Positions 38,776 to 47,378 of a DNA stretch of 64,000 nucleotides are shown here, piece after piece. The position numbers were made by a program, and so were the translations under genes. Each line of letters opens with the position of its first letter. The stretch's first letter is position 1. Source of the stretch: Burkholderia sp. (GTDB lineage: Bacteria; Pseudomonadota; Gammaproteobacteria; Burkholderiales; Burkholderiaceae); assembly GCA_031253835.1 (NCBI GenBank), contig JAIRVP010000014.1, positions 40,176 to 104,175 on the forward strand. Direction: 5' to 3'. The notes beneath the pieces were generated by a model. The model made no database searches. It was given only the letters and a program-made list of their open reading frames with translations, and was not told where the DNA came from.

Positions 38776-39612
38776 TCAGCCGAGCGGCCAGTTCAGGAAC
38801 ACGATGCCGTCGTTGTAATCGTCATCGGTGCCGTCTTCCGACCCGACGATCCCGAAGTACGACTTCTTGAAGATGTCGACCTGCCGCGAGCCGAGCCGCG
38901 ACGGCTTGCCGTTCGCCGTCACGATCACGCGCACACGTCCCTTGCCGGAGTCGAGCACCTTCGTGCCGAGGTTCTGGTCCTGCACGCCGGCGCCCTTGAA
39001 CGTGGCGGCCGGTTTCGGGTTGTCGTCGATGTAGATGTCGATCGTCTGGTCGTTCGCCGCGTTGGTGAGCGCGGTGACGCCGAACTTGATGTTCGGCGGC
39101 AGGTTGAACGTGCCGTCGCGTTCGCCGCCGCCGCCGATGCTGCCGGCACCGCCGCCGGTTCCGCTACCGCCGCCGGTTTCCGCACCCTGATTCCCGCCGC
39201 CTTGCGACGACGATTGCGCGGCCGTGTCGCCGATCGCGGAAAGGCTCGCGTACGAATCGATATGCATCGCGCTGCCGCGCACGCTTTTCCACTGGCCTTT
39301 CACGAACGTGACGCCGCTGCCGACGTCGATCGTCGCGACGAGCGTGAACGGCATGCGGCCGGTGCTTTCCGGCACCTTCGACGAATACGTGAAGCAGCCG
39401 TCCGTGACGACGCCCTTGTCGGTCGCGATCGCGAAGTAGATGCCGGGGAAGTTGTTGCCGGTCGCGTACGGCGTCGGCACGTTGAGGATGACCTGCAGCT
39501 TTCCGTCGCGAATCTCTGCCTTGGCGATGTCGATGTGCAGGCCCGGGATGTCGACGTAGGTTTCCGACGTCACGACGGGCGCGCTGACGATCGAAGCCGA
39601 AAGGAGCGGCAT
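38776..39612 (-). CDS. bclC: Two-domain lectin BC2L-C
   Basis: A 278-residue lectin. Residues 1-155 match the TNF-like N-terminal domain of BC2L-C (MPLLSASIVSAPVVTSETYV, then GRMPFTLVATIDVGSGVTF), which trimerises and binds fucosylated glycans. A Gly/Ser-rich linker follows (about 132-165). The C-terminal LecB domain has SEDGTDDDYNDGIVFLNWPLG and binds mannose through two calcium ions. The linker is somewhat longer than I remember for the B. cenocepacia protein. Second gene of the unit; GGAGAC precedes the ATG. Confidence 0.95.
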   Translation of the reverse strand: MPLLSASIVSAPVVTSETYVDIPGLHIDIAKAEIRDGKLQVILNVPTPYATGNNFPGIYFAIATDKGVVTDGCFTYSSKVPESTGRMPFTLVATIDVGSGVTFVKGQWKSVRGSAMHIDSYASLSAIGDTAAQSSSQGGGNQGAETGGGSGTGGGAGSIGGGGERDGTFNLPPNIKFGVTALTNAANDQTIDIYIDDNPKPAATFKGAGVQDQNLGTKVLDSGKGRVRVIVTANGKPSRLGSRQVDIFKKSYFGIVGSEDGTDDDYNDGIVFLNWPLG

Positions 39613-39679
39613 GGAAGTCTCCGGTGATGAGGCGGTGCTGGAATGGGGGCGCGTGAGGTCCGCTGAACGGCGCGCAAAC

Positions 39680-39712
39680 CCGCCGGCCGGCGCAGAAGCG
39701 GCCAGCCGGCGG
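39680..39712 (-). other. Hairpin between bclA and bclC
   Basis: A perfect eight-base GC stem (CCGCCGGC at 39680-39687 with GCCGGCGG at 39705-39712) without a T run. It may set the stability of the bclA part of the transcript. Confidence 0.5.
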
Positions 39713-39738
39713 TGGTCGGTCGTTGATTGCGCGTCAGG

Positions 39739-40128
39739 TCAGCCGATCGGCCACTGGAGCACGACGATGCCGTCGTTGTAGTCGCTGTCGTGGCCGTCTT
39801 CCGACACGACGATCCCGAAGTTGACCGTGTACGGCGAGCCGTCCGACTTCTTGCCGTTGATCGGCGCGAGGCGTGCGTCGGTGGCCGACGGCTTGCCGTT
39901 GACCGACACTTCGAAGCGGAGCTTGCCGTTGCCGGAATTCAGCGTGACTTCACGCGTGCCGTCGCGCGTCGTCAGCTTGTGATACGCGGCCGGTTCGGCG
40001 CTGTCACCGATAAACAGCTTGATGTGCTGCTGCTCGGCGGCATTCGCGAAGAAAATCGCGCGGAAATCGGTATTCGGCGGAATCGAAAACTCGCCGGCAC
40101 GGTTGGAAGACGTTTGAGAGTCGGCCAT
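39739..40128 (-). CDS. bclA: Mannose-binding lectin BC2L-A
   Basis: A 129-residue LecB-type lectin, single domain, with SEDGHDSDYNDGIVVLQWPIG at the C-terminus: the calcium-binding acidic loop and terminal Gly. It matches BC2L-A, a dimer specific for mannose. It has the strongest ribosome-binding site of the three (CAGGAGGCAAGC before the ATG at 40128) and is promoter-proximal, so it is probably the most abundant. An AT-rich upstream region to about 40350 would hold the promoter. Regulation by quorum sensing is known for this operon in Bcc; I could not identify a lux-type box by eye. Confidence 0.95.
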   Translation of the reverse strand: MADSQTSSNRAGEFSIPPNTDFRAIFFANAAEQQHIKLFIGDSAEPAAYHKLTTRDGTREVTLNSGNGKLRFEVSVNGKPSATDARLAPINGKKSDGSPYTVNFGIVVSEDGHDSDYNDGIVVLQWPIG

Positions 40129-40428
40129 GCTTGCCTCCTGAGGCGTGTTGGATAAGGCGTGAACCTTGTCGCGCAAACATTTGCCGTTTGAAACGCGACG
40201 TACAAAGCATGGCGAAAAATAAATAAAAAAATATTCAGATGGGAATGGTTATTGTTCAGTGAATCGAAAATCAAGGGCAATCGATTCAATGAAATGAGTT
40301 GAATGAATCGACTTTCGATGTATTCAGGAAATTATATCGATGCGCATATCGTTTTCTTGAACGATGCGGGGCCGTACCGGAGAGGAGAGAGGCGGGGAGG
40401 CACAGCGGACAATCGGGCTTCGGAGCAG

Positions 40429-40520
40429 ACGCTCGGCGTTCGCATATGGCAGCGTTGTCGTTTCAACATCAGCATCTCGGTCGTGGCCGCGCCCACCGGC
40501 CACCGTCGAACGCCCACACC
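40429..40520. repeat. Dispersed repeat, copy 2
   Basis: Second copy of the repeat at 37019-37145, same orientation, with a shorter middle. The pair flanks the lectin unit on both sides. Confidence 0.6.
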
Positions 40521-40650
40521 GAAGCCCGATTGCAAGGGGAAGGGGTGCGGCGACCGGCAAAGAGGATGGACCGACTCACTCCGAACATGAATAGGACCTC
40601 ACCGGCGCCGCACCCGTGAAGCATATCGACGGGGCCGGGCGCCGCCTATC

Positions 40651-40664
40651 GGACAGGACTGATT
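40651..40664. promoter_or_regulatory. Degenerate GTCC-type palindrome
   Basis: On the minus strand it reads TCAGTCCTGTCCGATAG, sharing CCTGTCCGATAG with the site at 51707-51720. A weak member of the TAGGA-N4-TCCTA set. Confidence 0.3.
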
Positions 40665-40702
40665 CTGCGCGCACAAAATCCGCGCGATTCCCGCGCGGCC
40701 CG

Positions 40703-40731
40703 TTGACAGCCCCGGCCACCCTGTGATTTGA
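40703..40731 (+). promoter_or_regulatory. Probable leuA promoter
   Basis: A perfect TTGACA at 40703-40708, with a weak -10 (ATTTGA at 40726-40731) 17 bases later. The start of transcription would lie very near the leader ATG at 40740, so the leader would be nearly leaderless. Confidence 0.45.
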
Positions 40732-40739
40732 TTCCGGCC

Positions 40740-40835
40740 ATGCACGCCGCCGAGTTCCTCTTCTCGCTACGACTACTAGCCCGTTTCTCCGGGCTGGGTC
40801 TGCGGCTGCGCGCTTTCCATCTGCTTCTTTCCTGA
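40740..40835 (+). CDS. leuL: Leucine-rich leader peptide of leuA
   Basis: A 31-residue reading frame with ten leucines (LRLL, GLRL, HLLL just before the stop). Three of them use CTA and two CTT, codons that are very rare in this GC-rich genome. It lies between a TTGACA promoter and a terminator-like hairpin, upstream of leuA. This is the design of an amino acid attenuator: when Leu-tRNA is short the ribosome stalls and the downstream terminator does not form. There is no ribosome-binding site, so it would be read as a leaderless message. Inference from layout; not recognised from a database. Confidence 0.6.
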   Translation: MHAAEFLFSLRLLARFSGLGLRLRAFHLLLS

Positions 40836-40865
40836 AGCGCCAGATTTCCCCCGTATCACCGACCT

Positions 40866-40904
40866 GGCCCCGGTTATCGACCGGCGCCTGAGTTCGTCTT
40901 TTTT
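40866..40904 (+). terminator. Attenuator-like hairpin upstream of leuA
   Basis: CCGGT-TATCG-ACCGG (40870-40884), extended by GGC/GCC across one mismatch, followed after ten bases by six T (40899-40904). It lies 30 bases after the leader stop. An earlier hairpin, AGCCCG-N6-CGGGCT (40778-40795), lies within the leader and could act in the alternative fold. Confidence 0.5.
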
Positions 40905-41074
40905 CCGTATCGCTCTGCTCCGTCCCGGTCGCTCAACCGCCAAGGCTGTCGTTCGCCGTACCGCTTTGCCGTTGTGCCGTTTCATCGCTGTCACCGCTGC
41001 GCGCGCAGCCGGCCTCTCCCGCCGAGGGCCGCCGCGACGCGGTTTCCCGACCAACCGACCGAGGACCGAACACC

Positions 41075-42787
41075 ATGATGCTGAAGAACCCCGCGACGAA
41101 GTACCGACCGTTTACGCCCGTCAACCTGCCGAACCGCGCGTGGCCGTCGCGCACGATCACGCAGGCGCCGATCTGGATGAGCACCGACCTGCGCGACGGC
41201 AACCAGGCGCTGTTCGAGCCGATGGACGCCGCGCGCAAGATGCGGATGTTCAAGACGCTGGTCGCGATCGGCTTCAAGGAGATCGAGGTCGCGTTCCCGT
41301 CGGCGTCGGAGACCGATTTCAACTTCGTGCGCGAGCTGATCGAAGGCGGCCACATTCCCGACGACGTGACGATCGAGGTGCTCACGCAGGCGCGCGACGA
41401 CCTGATCGAGCGCACGTTCGCGTCGCTGCGCGGCGCGAAGCGCGCGATCGTGCACCTGTACAACGCGACGGCGCCGGAATTCCGCAAGATCGTGTTCGGC
41501 CTCGAGCGCGACGGCGTGAAGCAGCTCGCGGTGAACGCGGCGCGCACGATCAAGCGCTTCGCCGACGCGGCGACCGACACGCAGTTCACGCTGCAGTACA
41601 GCCCCGAAACCTTCACGGCGACCGAGCTCGACTTCGCGAAGGAAGTCTGCGATGCCGTGTTCGACGTGTGGCAGCCGACGCCCGCGCACAAGGCGATCGT
41701 GAACCTGCCGGCGACCGTCGAAGTCGGCACGCCGAACTTCTACGCGGACCAGATCGAGTGGATGCACCGCAACCTCGCGCGCCGTGATGCGCTGATCCTG
41801 TCCGTGCATCCGCACAACGACCGCGGCACCGCGGTCGCGGCGGCCGAGCTCGCGGTGATGGCCGGCGCCGACCGCATCGAAGGCTGCCTGTTCGGCAACG
41901 GCGAGCGCACCGGCAACGTCGATCTCGTCACGCTCGCGCTGAACCTGTACACGCAGGGCGTCGATCCGGGCCTCGATTTCTCGCAGATCAACGAAGTCGC
42001 GCGCACGTCGGAGGAGTGCACGCAGTTGCCGATCCACCCGCGCCATCCGTATGTCGGCGACCTCGTGTTCACCGCGTTCTCCGGCTCGCACCAGGACGCG
42101 ATCAAGAAGGGCTTTGCAGTGCAGCGCCCCGACGCCGTATGGGAGATGCCGTACCTGCCGATCGATCCGAGCGATCTCGGCCGCACGTACGATTCGATCA
42201 TTCGCGTGAACAGCCAGTCGGGCAAGGGCGGTATCGCGTACCTGCTCGAACAGGGCTATGGCGTCGCGCTGCCGCGCCGTCTGCAGGTCGACTTCAGCGC
42301 GGCCGTGCAGCGCCTGACCGACGACAGCGGCCACGAGGTGACGAGCGCGCAGATCTGGTCGCTGTTCCAGCAGGAATACGTGGAAGGCGATGCGCCGCTG
42401 CATTACGTCGGCCATGAGCTGACCGAGCGCGACGGCCGCGAGACGATCGTGCTGACCGCCGACGTGCATGGCGAGCGCCGCGTGCTGCGCGGCGAAGGCA
42501 ACGGCCCGCTCGACGCGCTGATGCATGCGCTGCGCACGCCGCTGCGGATCCAGCACTACGAGGAACGCGCGCTGTCGCAGGGCGCCGATGCGAAGGCGAT
42601 CGCGATCGCCGAGCTGGCCGGTTCCGGCGTGCGCGGCAGCGCGTTCGGCGTCGGCATCGACGCGAACCTGACGACCGCGTCGATCCGCGCGGTGATCAGC
42701 GGTATCAACCGCGCGTATGCGCGCGCGGACGACGCGGTGCAGGCGACGTTCTTTGACGTTGAGCGCGCGGTGAAGGCCGTCGCGTAA
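41075..42787 (+). CDS. leuA: 2-isopropylmalate synthase
   Basis: A 570-residue enzyme condensing acetyl-CoA and 2-ketoisovalerate, the first step of leucine synthesis. The catalytic TIM barrel has [13 protein letters not shown] and the metal motif [16 protein letters not shown] with [10 protein letters not shown]. The C-terminal 130 residues form the leucine-binding regulatory domain. It is of the long LeuA type (as in actinobacteria). Two ATG codons in a row open the frame; GAGGACC precedes them. Its 3' end overlaps the convergent LysR gene by 83 bases. Probably controlled by the leader upstream and by leucine feedback. Confidence 0.95.
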   Translation: MMLKNPATKYRPFTPVNLPNRAWPSRTITQAPIWMSTDLRDGNQALFEPMDAARKMRMFKTLVAIGFKEIEVAFPSASETDFNFVRELIEGGHIPDDVTIEVLTQARDDLIERTFASLRGAKRAIVHLYNATAPEFRKIVFGLERDGVKQLAVNAARTIKRFADAATDTQFTLQYSPETFTATELDFAKEVCDAVFDVWQPTPAHKAIVNLPATVEVGTPNFYADQIEWMHRNLARRDALILSVHPHNDRGTAVAAAELAVMAGADRIEGCLFGNGERTGNVDLVTLALNLYTQGVDPGLDFSQINEVARTSEECTQLPIHPRHPYVGDLVFTAFSGSHQDAIKKGFAVQRPDAVWEMPYLPIDPSDLGRTYDSIIRVNSQSGKGGIAYLLEQGYGVALPRRLQVDFSAAVQRLTDDSGHEVTSAQIWSLFQQEYVEGDAPLHYVGHELTERDGRETIVLTADVHGERRVLRGEGNGPLDALMHALRTPLRIQHYEERALSQGADAKAIAIAELAGSGVRGSAFGVGIDANLTTASIRAVISGINRAYARADDAVQATFFDVERAVKAVA

Positions 42788-43763
42788 GCGGGGCCGGGGT
42801 GGTCGCGCCGGCGTGCTCCGGCGCGACGGCCTCGTTGCCCGTTTCGTTGCTGCCGCTGCACGACCCCGTGAGCGCGTCGTGCAGCGCTTTCTTCATGAAG
42901 TCCACCCACGCGCGCGTTTTCGCATCGAGAAGCTGGCGCGACGGATACACCAGAAACACCCTCACGTCGTCCGCGCGATAGTCGGGCAGCACGCGCAGCA
43001 GCGCACCCGAACGCATCGCGTCGTCCACCACGAAATCCGGCAGCAGGCCGATACCTGCCCCTTCCGTTACCGCGATCGCCAGCGATGCCGCGATGTCGGC
43101 CGTCATGGCCGGTTCGAACGCGATCGTCTCCGAAGCCGTGCCGTTCGTCAGCGTCCATTCTCGCGCCGGGTAGGCGGGCGCGACCAGTTGCACGCAGCGA
43201 TGCCGTGCAAGGGCGCGCGGCGAGTCCGGCATCCCGTGTCGTGCGACATACGCGGGCGATGCGCACAGCACGCTGCGGATCCGGCCGACGTCGATCGCGA
43301 CCTGGTCGGAGCTGGGCAGGCTCGGCATCGCGATCAACGCGACGTCGTAGCTGCCGCGGATCAGGTCCGGCACCTGCGGCGCGAGCGTCAGGTCCACGCT
43401 GACGTCCGGATAGCGTGCCTGGAACCGAGCGATGAGCGGAATCACGAAGCGGTTCGCGAGGCTCGCGCTGCAGTGCGCGCGCAGCCGGCCGTGCGGATGC
43501 CGTTGCGCGCCGTGGGCCTCGCGTTCGCTCGCGGCGACGGCGAGCATGATGTCGCGCGCCCGCGCGAGGTAGCGCTCGCCGGCTTCGGTCAGGCACATCG
43601 AGCGCGTCGTGCGGTTCAACAGCCGGATGCCGAGGTGCGTTTCGAGCGACGCGATCGTGCGGCTCACGTACGCGGTCGTGAGGTCGAGCCGCTTGCCGGT
43701 CTCGGTGAAGGTCCCCGCGTCGGCGAGCGTGACGAAAACCTGCATGCTTTGAATCAGATCCAT
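42705..43763 (-). CDS. LysR family transcriptional regulator
   Basis: A 352-residue LysR regulator of the CrgA-like group: N-terminal helix-turn-helix (residues about 3-60, [35 protein letters not shown]) and an effector domain to about residue 300. The last 50 residues are a low-complexity tail rich in Pro, Arg and Thr that is encoded antisense to the end of leuA. Either the tail is real and the two genes overlap by 83 bases, or an earlier stop was lost. The regulated gene is not clear; the AraC gene upstream reads the same way. Confidence 0.85.
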   Translation of the reverse strand: MDLIQSMQVFVTLADAGTFTETGKRLDLTTAYVSRTIASLETHLGIRLLNRTTRSMCLTEAGERYLARARDIMLAVAASEREAHGAQRHPHGRLRAHCSASLANRFVIPLIARFQARYPDVSVDLTLAPQVPDLIRGSYDVALIAMPSLPSSDQVAIDVGRIRSVLCASPAYVARHGMPDSPRALARHRCVQLVAPAYPAREWTLTNGTASETIAFEPAMTADIAASLAIAVTEGAGIGLLPDFVVDDAMRSGALLRVLPDYRADDVRVFLVYPSRQLLDAKTRAWVDFMKKALHDALTGSCSGSNETGNEAVAPEHAGATTPAPLTRRPSPRAQRQRTSPAPRRPRAHTRG

Positions 43764-43865
43764 CGGCGTGGCGTGCGTGTCGGGCGATGCCGCTACTGTA
43801 GCGAGCGGCCCGGCGCGCCGCGCGCGCCCGCCAGCAATCGATCGTCGCGAAACGGACAGTGCGGC

Positions 43866-44639
43866 TCAGCGCCGCCGGAAGTATTCGCTCGGCGGCACGC
43901 CGAGTGCCTTGCGGAACATCGCCGCGAATGCGCTCGGGCTGTCGTAGCCGTGTTCGAGCGCGAGTTCGAGGATCGGCGTGCCGGCCGCGAGGCGCGGCAG
44001 GCTCAGCAGCAGTCGTGCATGGCGGCACCACGCACCGTGCGTCATCCCCGTTTCCCGTTTGAAGGTGCGCGCGAGCGTGCGCTCGTTCATGTGCGCGTTC
44101 CGCGCCCACGACTGCAGCGTGACGGCCGTCGAGGGATCGCCGATCAGCTGCGTACACAGCGCGGCGAGCGCCGGATGGCGCGGCATCGGCACATGCAGCG
44201 ACAGCAGCGGCGCGATTTCGATTTCATCGAGGATCAGTGCGAGCACGCGGCCTGCACGATGCGCGAGGTCATAGTCGGCCGGCAGTTCGCATGCGGTCAC
44301 GATCAGCTCGCGCAGCAGCGTGCCGACCTCGATCACGCGGCATTCGCGCGGCAGGCTCGGCCGCACTTCCTGCGCAACGAACACCGTGCGCATCTGCACG
44401 TCGCCGGCCATGCGGATCTCGTGTTGCGTGCCGCCCGGCACCCAGACCGCGCGGCCCGTCGGCACGACCCAGCTGCCGGCGTCCGCATGCACGAGCATCA
44501 CGCCGGAAATCGCGTGAATCAGCTGGCCGTGCCGATGCGAATGCGGCGGATAGCCGATGCCGGCCGCCGCGTCCGATGCGACGGCGGCGATCTGCTTGTG
44601 CTTGTCCTTGCGCTCGAGCGCGCTGAAGAATTGATCCAC
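43866..44639 (-). CDS. AraC family regulator with cupin domain
   Basis: A 257-residue regulator: N-terminal cupin-like sensor (GYPPHSHRHGQLIHAISGVMLVHADAG) and C-terminal AraC domain (NAHMNERTLARTFKRETGMTHGAWCRHARLL, LELALEHGYDSPSAFAAMFRKALGVPPSEYFRRR). I chose the GTG at 44639 because AAAAGGACAC precedes it; an ATG at 44705 with no ribosome-binding site would add 22 residues. It is divergent from the efflux operon and is the likely regulator of it. Confidence 0.85.
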   Translation of the reverse strand: MDQFFSALERKDKHKQIAAVASDAAAGIGYPPHSHRHGQLIHAISGVMLVHADAGSWVVPTGRAVWVPGGTQHEIRMAGDVQMRTVFVAQEVRPSLPRECRVIEVGTLLRELIVTACELPADYDLAHRAGRVLALILDEIEIAPLLSLHVPMPRHPALAALCTQLIGDPSTAVTLQSWARNAHMNERTLARTFKRETGMTHGAWCRHARLLLSLPRLAAGTPILELALEHGYDSPSAFAAMFRKALGVPPSEYFRRR

Positions 44640-44739
44640 GTGTCCTTTTCTCGACGACGAATGCGCTTTGCGCGCGAGATCGACCGACCGGGTCGAAATT
44701 ACCATAGGCCCATCGTTTTTGTTCGATTGCCATTGCACG

Positions 44740-46194
44740 ATGCGCGCCTCGTCATTACCTCCGGTTTCTCTTCGTTCATCCGTCGTTGTTGCGCTGCTGA
44801 GCGCCGCGATGCTGGCCGCGTGTTCGGTCGGCGAGCCGTACCGTCCGTCCGCACTGGATGTGGCGCGCACCGGGCCGTTCGACGCGGTGGCCGACGTGCC
44901 GGTCGCGGTTGCCGGCGAGCCGCCGGCGCGCTGGTGGCGGCTCTACGACGATCCAGTACTCGATGGCCTCGTGCGCGATGCGCTCGCGCAGAACCGCGAT
45001 CTCGCGGCGGCCGTCGCGCGGGTCGAACGCGCACGTGCGGTGTTCGACGAGGCCGGCGCCGCGCGGTTGCCCGACACGACGGCCGGGTTCGGCGTCGACT
45101 ACGGCAAGCACGCACCCGACCAGATTGTCGCGGCGGCCAAGGGCACCGATGCGCGTACGCGCTGGGGCTTCGCGCCGTCGTTCTCGCTGTCGTGGGAAGT
45201 CGATCTGTGGGGCCGCGTGCGCCATCTGGTCGACGCCGCGCGCGCGGATGCCGATGCGGTGCAGGCCGCGTCCGATGCGATGCGTGTCGTGGTGGCTGCC
45301 GAGACGACGGCCGCGTATGCGCAGGTCTGTGCGTATGGCGAGCGGATCGACGTGGCCGAGCAGTCGATCGGGATCGCGGACCGGCTGGCCGCGCTGACGG
45401 CGAAGCAGCGTGCCCACGGGCTCGTGTCCGACCTCGAAGTGGCGCGCGCGCGCGCGTTCGCCGACGACACGCGCGCCGATTTGCCTGCACTCGTCGGCTC
45501 GCGTCGCGCGGCGCTGTACGAACTCGCGGTGCTGACCGGCCGTGCGCCCGGCGCGTTGCCCGATGCCGCCGCGCATTGCCGCACCGCGCCGGTGCTCGCG
45601 CGGCCGTTCCCGGTCGGCGACGGCGCGTCGCTGCTGCGCCGGCGCCCCGACCTGCGCGAGAGCGAACGCCAGCTGGCCGCCGCGAATGCGCGGATCGGCG
45701 TGGCGACGGCCGAGCTGTATCCGTCGATCTCGCTCGGCGGTTCGGTGAACTGGCTGTCGACCGGCAGTGACCCGTCGACGCTCGGCGACAAGTATGCGAT
45801 CGCATGGGGCGTCGGGCCGCTGATCTCGTGGCGGTTTCCGAACCTGGCGGCGAGCCGCGCACGGCTCGCGCAGGCGCGCGCCGATGACACGCTTGCCCGC
45901 GCGCAATTCGATGCGCAGGTGCTGCGCGCGCTGAAGGAAACCGAACAGGCGCTCGCGCAGTACGGCGCCGCGTGGCGCCGCCGCGCCGCGCTCGAAACCG
46001 CGCGTGGCGAGCATGCGCGCGCCTATCGCCTCGCCGAGCTGAACTACGAGGCGGGCGCACTCGATTTCCTCGGCGTGCTCGACGCGCAGCGCAGCCTCGT
46101 CGCGGTCGATTCGGCGCTGGCCGAATCGACGCAGCAGGTCGCGCTCGACCAGGTCGCCGTATTCAAGGCGCTCGGAGGTGGCTGGCAACCGTAG
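44740..46194 (+). CDS. Outer-membrane efflux lipoprotein (NodT/OprM type)
   Basis: A 484-residue TolC-like channel. It begins with a lipoprotein signal (lipobox LAAC near residue 28) and contains two repeated halves typical of the family, with WWRLYDDPVLDGLVRDALAQNRDL and LLRRRPDLRESERQLAAANARIGVATAELYPSISL. It would connect the inner-membrane pump to the exterior. First gene of a three-gene unit with the adaptor (59 bases later) and the DHA2 pump. The ATG at 44740 is chosen because it begins the lipoprotein signal. Long coiled-coil helices are evident. Confidence 0.93.
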   Translation: MRASSLPPVSLRSSVVVALLSAAMLAACSVGEPYRPSALDVARTGPFDAVADVPVAVAGEPPARWWRLYDDPVLDGLVRDALAQNRDLAAAVARVERARAVFDEAGAARLPDTTAGFGVDYGKHAPDQIVAAAKGTDARTRWGFAPSFSLSWEVDLWGRVRHLVDAARADADAVQAASDAMRVVVAAETTAAYAQVCAYGERIDVAEQSIGIADRLAALTAKQRAHGLVSDLEVARARAFADDTRADLPALVGSRRAALYELAVLTGRAPGALPDAAAHCRTAPVLARPFPVGDGASLLRRRPDLRESERQLAAANARIGVATAELYPSISLGGSVNWLSTGSDPSTLGDKYAIAWGVGPLISWRFPNLAASRARLAQARADDTLARAQFDAQVLRALKETEQALAQYGAAWRRRAALETARGEHARAYRLAELNYEAGALDFLGVLDAQRSLVAVDSALAESTQQVALDQVAVFKALGGGWQP

Positions 46195-46253
46195 CCGGCC
46201 GCGCTCGCTGCGCCCCTGTCCGTTCTCCTGCACGCCCACTCTTCATTCCGATC

Positions 46254-47378
46254 ATGAGCACGACTGCCGTACCCGAAAAAGCCAAAACCGCCCGGTTCTC
46301 CCGGCGCCCACTGATTGCCGCGGGCGTCGTGCTCGCCGTCATCGCGTTTGCCGTGTTCGGCTCGCACTGGTGGACCGTCGGCCGTTTCATCGAGGGCACC
46401 GACGACGCGTATGTCCGCGCCGACGTCGTGACCGTCAGTTCGCGCGTATCGGGTTACGTCGCGCAGGTCGCTGTCGACGACAACCAGCCGGTGAAGCGCG
46501 GCGACGTGCTCGTGCGGCTCGACGATCGCGACTATCGCGCGAAAGTCGACGATGCGCAGGCCGCCGTCGCGGCGGCCGAGGCGACGCTGCAGGCCGAGCA
46601 GGCGGCGGCCGCGACGCTCGACGCGCAGGTCGGCCAGCAGCGCAGCCAGATCGCGCAGGCCGACGCCGACGCGGCCGCCGCACGTGCCGAGGCCGCGCGG
46701 CGCGACGCCGACGCGACGCGCTACCGGCAACTGCTCGCTGAATCGGCCGCGAGCGGACAGCGCTGGGAGCAGGCCCACGCGGACGCGCTGAAGGCGCGCG
46801 CCGAGCTGGCCCGTGCGGGCGCGGCCGTGCGCGTGCAGACCGACCAGCAGACCGTGCTGCAGCGCCGCCGCGAGCAGAGCCACGCAGCAATCGCACAGGC
46901 GCGTGCGCGGCTCGCGGCCGCCCAGGCGAAACTTGCGCTCGCGCAGCTCGATCTCGACCACACGGTGATCCGTGCGACGCGCGACGGCAGTGTCGGCCAG
47001 CGCGCGGTGCGGGCGGGCCAGTACGTCGAAGTCGGGATGCCGCTGCTCGCGGTGGTGCCGCTGGGCGACGTGTATGTCGTGGCCAATTTCAAGGAAACGC
47101 AGCTGGGTGCGATGCACGACGGCCAGCCCGTCGAGATCGACGTCGACACGTATGCGGGCCGCACGCTGCACGGCCGCGTGATCGGCCTCGCGCCGGGCTC
47201 CGGCGCCCAGTTCGCGCTGCTGCCGCCCGACAATGCGACCGGCAACTTCACGAAGATCGTGCAGCGCATCCCGGTGAAGATCCGCGTCGATGCGCCGCCG
47301 GCCGGCGTCGTGCTGCGGCCCGGGATGTCGGTGATCGCGCGCGTCGACACGCGGGGCACGCAGGGGGCCGGCTCGTGA
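46254..47378 (+). CDS. emrA: EmrA-type periplasmic adaptor
   Basis: A 374-residue membrane-fusion protein. One N-terminal membrane segment (about residues 19-41), then TDDAYVRADVVTVSSRVSGYVAQVAVDDNQPVKRGDVL, an Ala/Gln/Arg-rich coiled-coil hairpin (about 95-220), a lipoyl half and a beta-barrel with VVANFKETQLGAMHDGQPVEIDVD. This is the HlyD/EmrA layout. It links the DHA2 pump to the outer-membrane channel. Its stop overlaps the start of the pump gene by four bases (GTGA). Confidence 0.93.
   Translation: MSTTAVPEKAKTARFSRRPLIAAGVVLAVIAFAVFGSHWWTVGRFIEGTDDAYVRADVVTVSSRVSGYVAQVAVDDNQPVKRGDVLVRLDDRDYRAKVDDAQAAVAAAEATLQAEQAAAATLDAQVGQQRSQIAQADADAAAARAEAARRDADATRYRQLLAESAASGQRWEQAHADALKARAELARAGAAVRVQTDQQTVLQRRREQSHAAIAQARARLAAAQAKLALAQLDLDHTVIRATRDGSVGQRAVRAGQYVEVGMPLLAVVPLGDVYVVANFKETQLGAMHDGQPVEIDVDTYAGRTLHGRVIGLAPGSGAQFALLPPDNATGNFTKIVQRIPVKIRVDAPPAGVVLRPGMSVIARVDTRGTQGAGS

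Larger units (their letters stand above)
40129..40739. promoter_or_regulatory. bclA promoter region and leuA upstream region
   Basis: A 611-base gap. The first 220 bases are AT-rich, unlike the lectin genes, and hold the bclA promoter on the minus strand. The middle contains repeat copy 2 (40429-40520). The last part carries a partial TAGGA-type site and the probable leuA promoter. No gene is evident. Confidence 0.5.

Noticed and set aside
40593..40606. A further TAGGAC half-site
   Set aside because: Only one arm is present; the other (ACCGG) does not match, so I left it out of the palindrome set.
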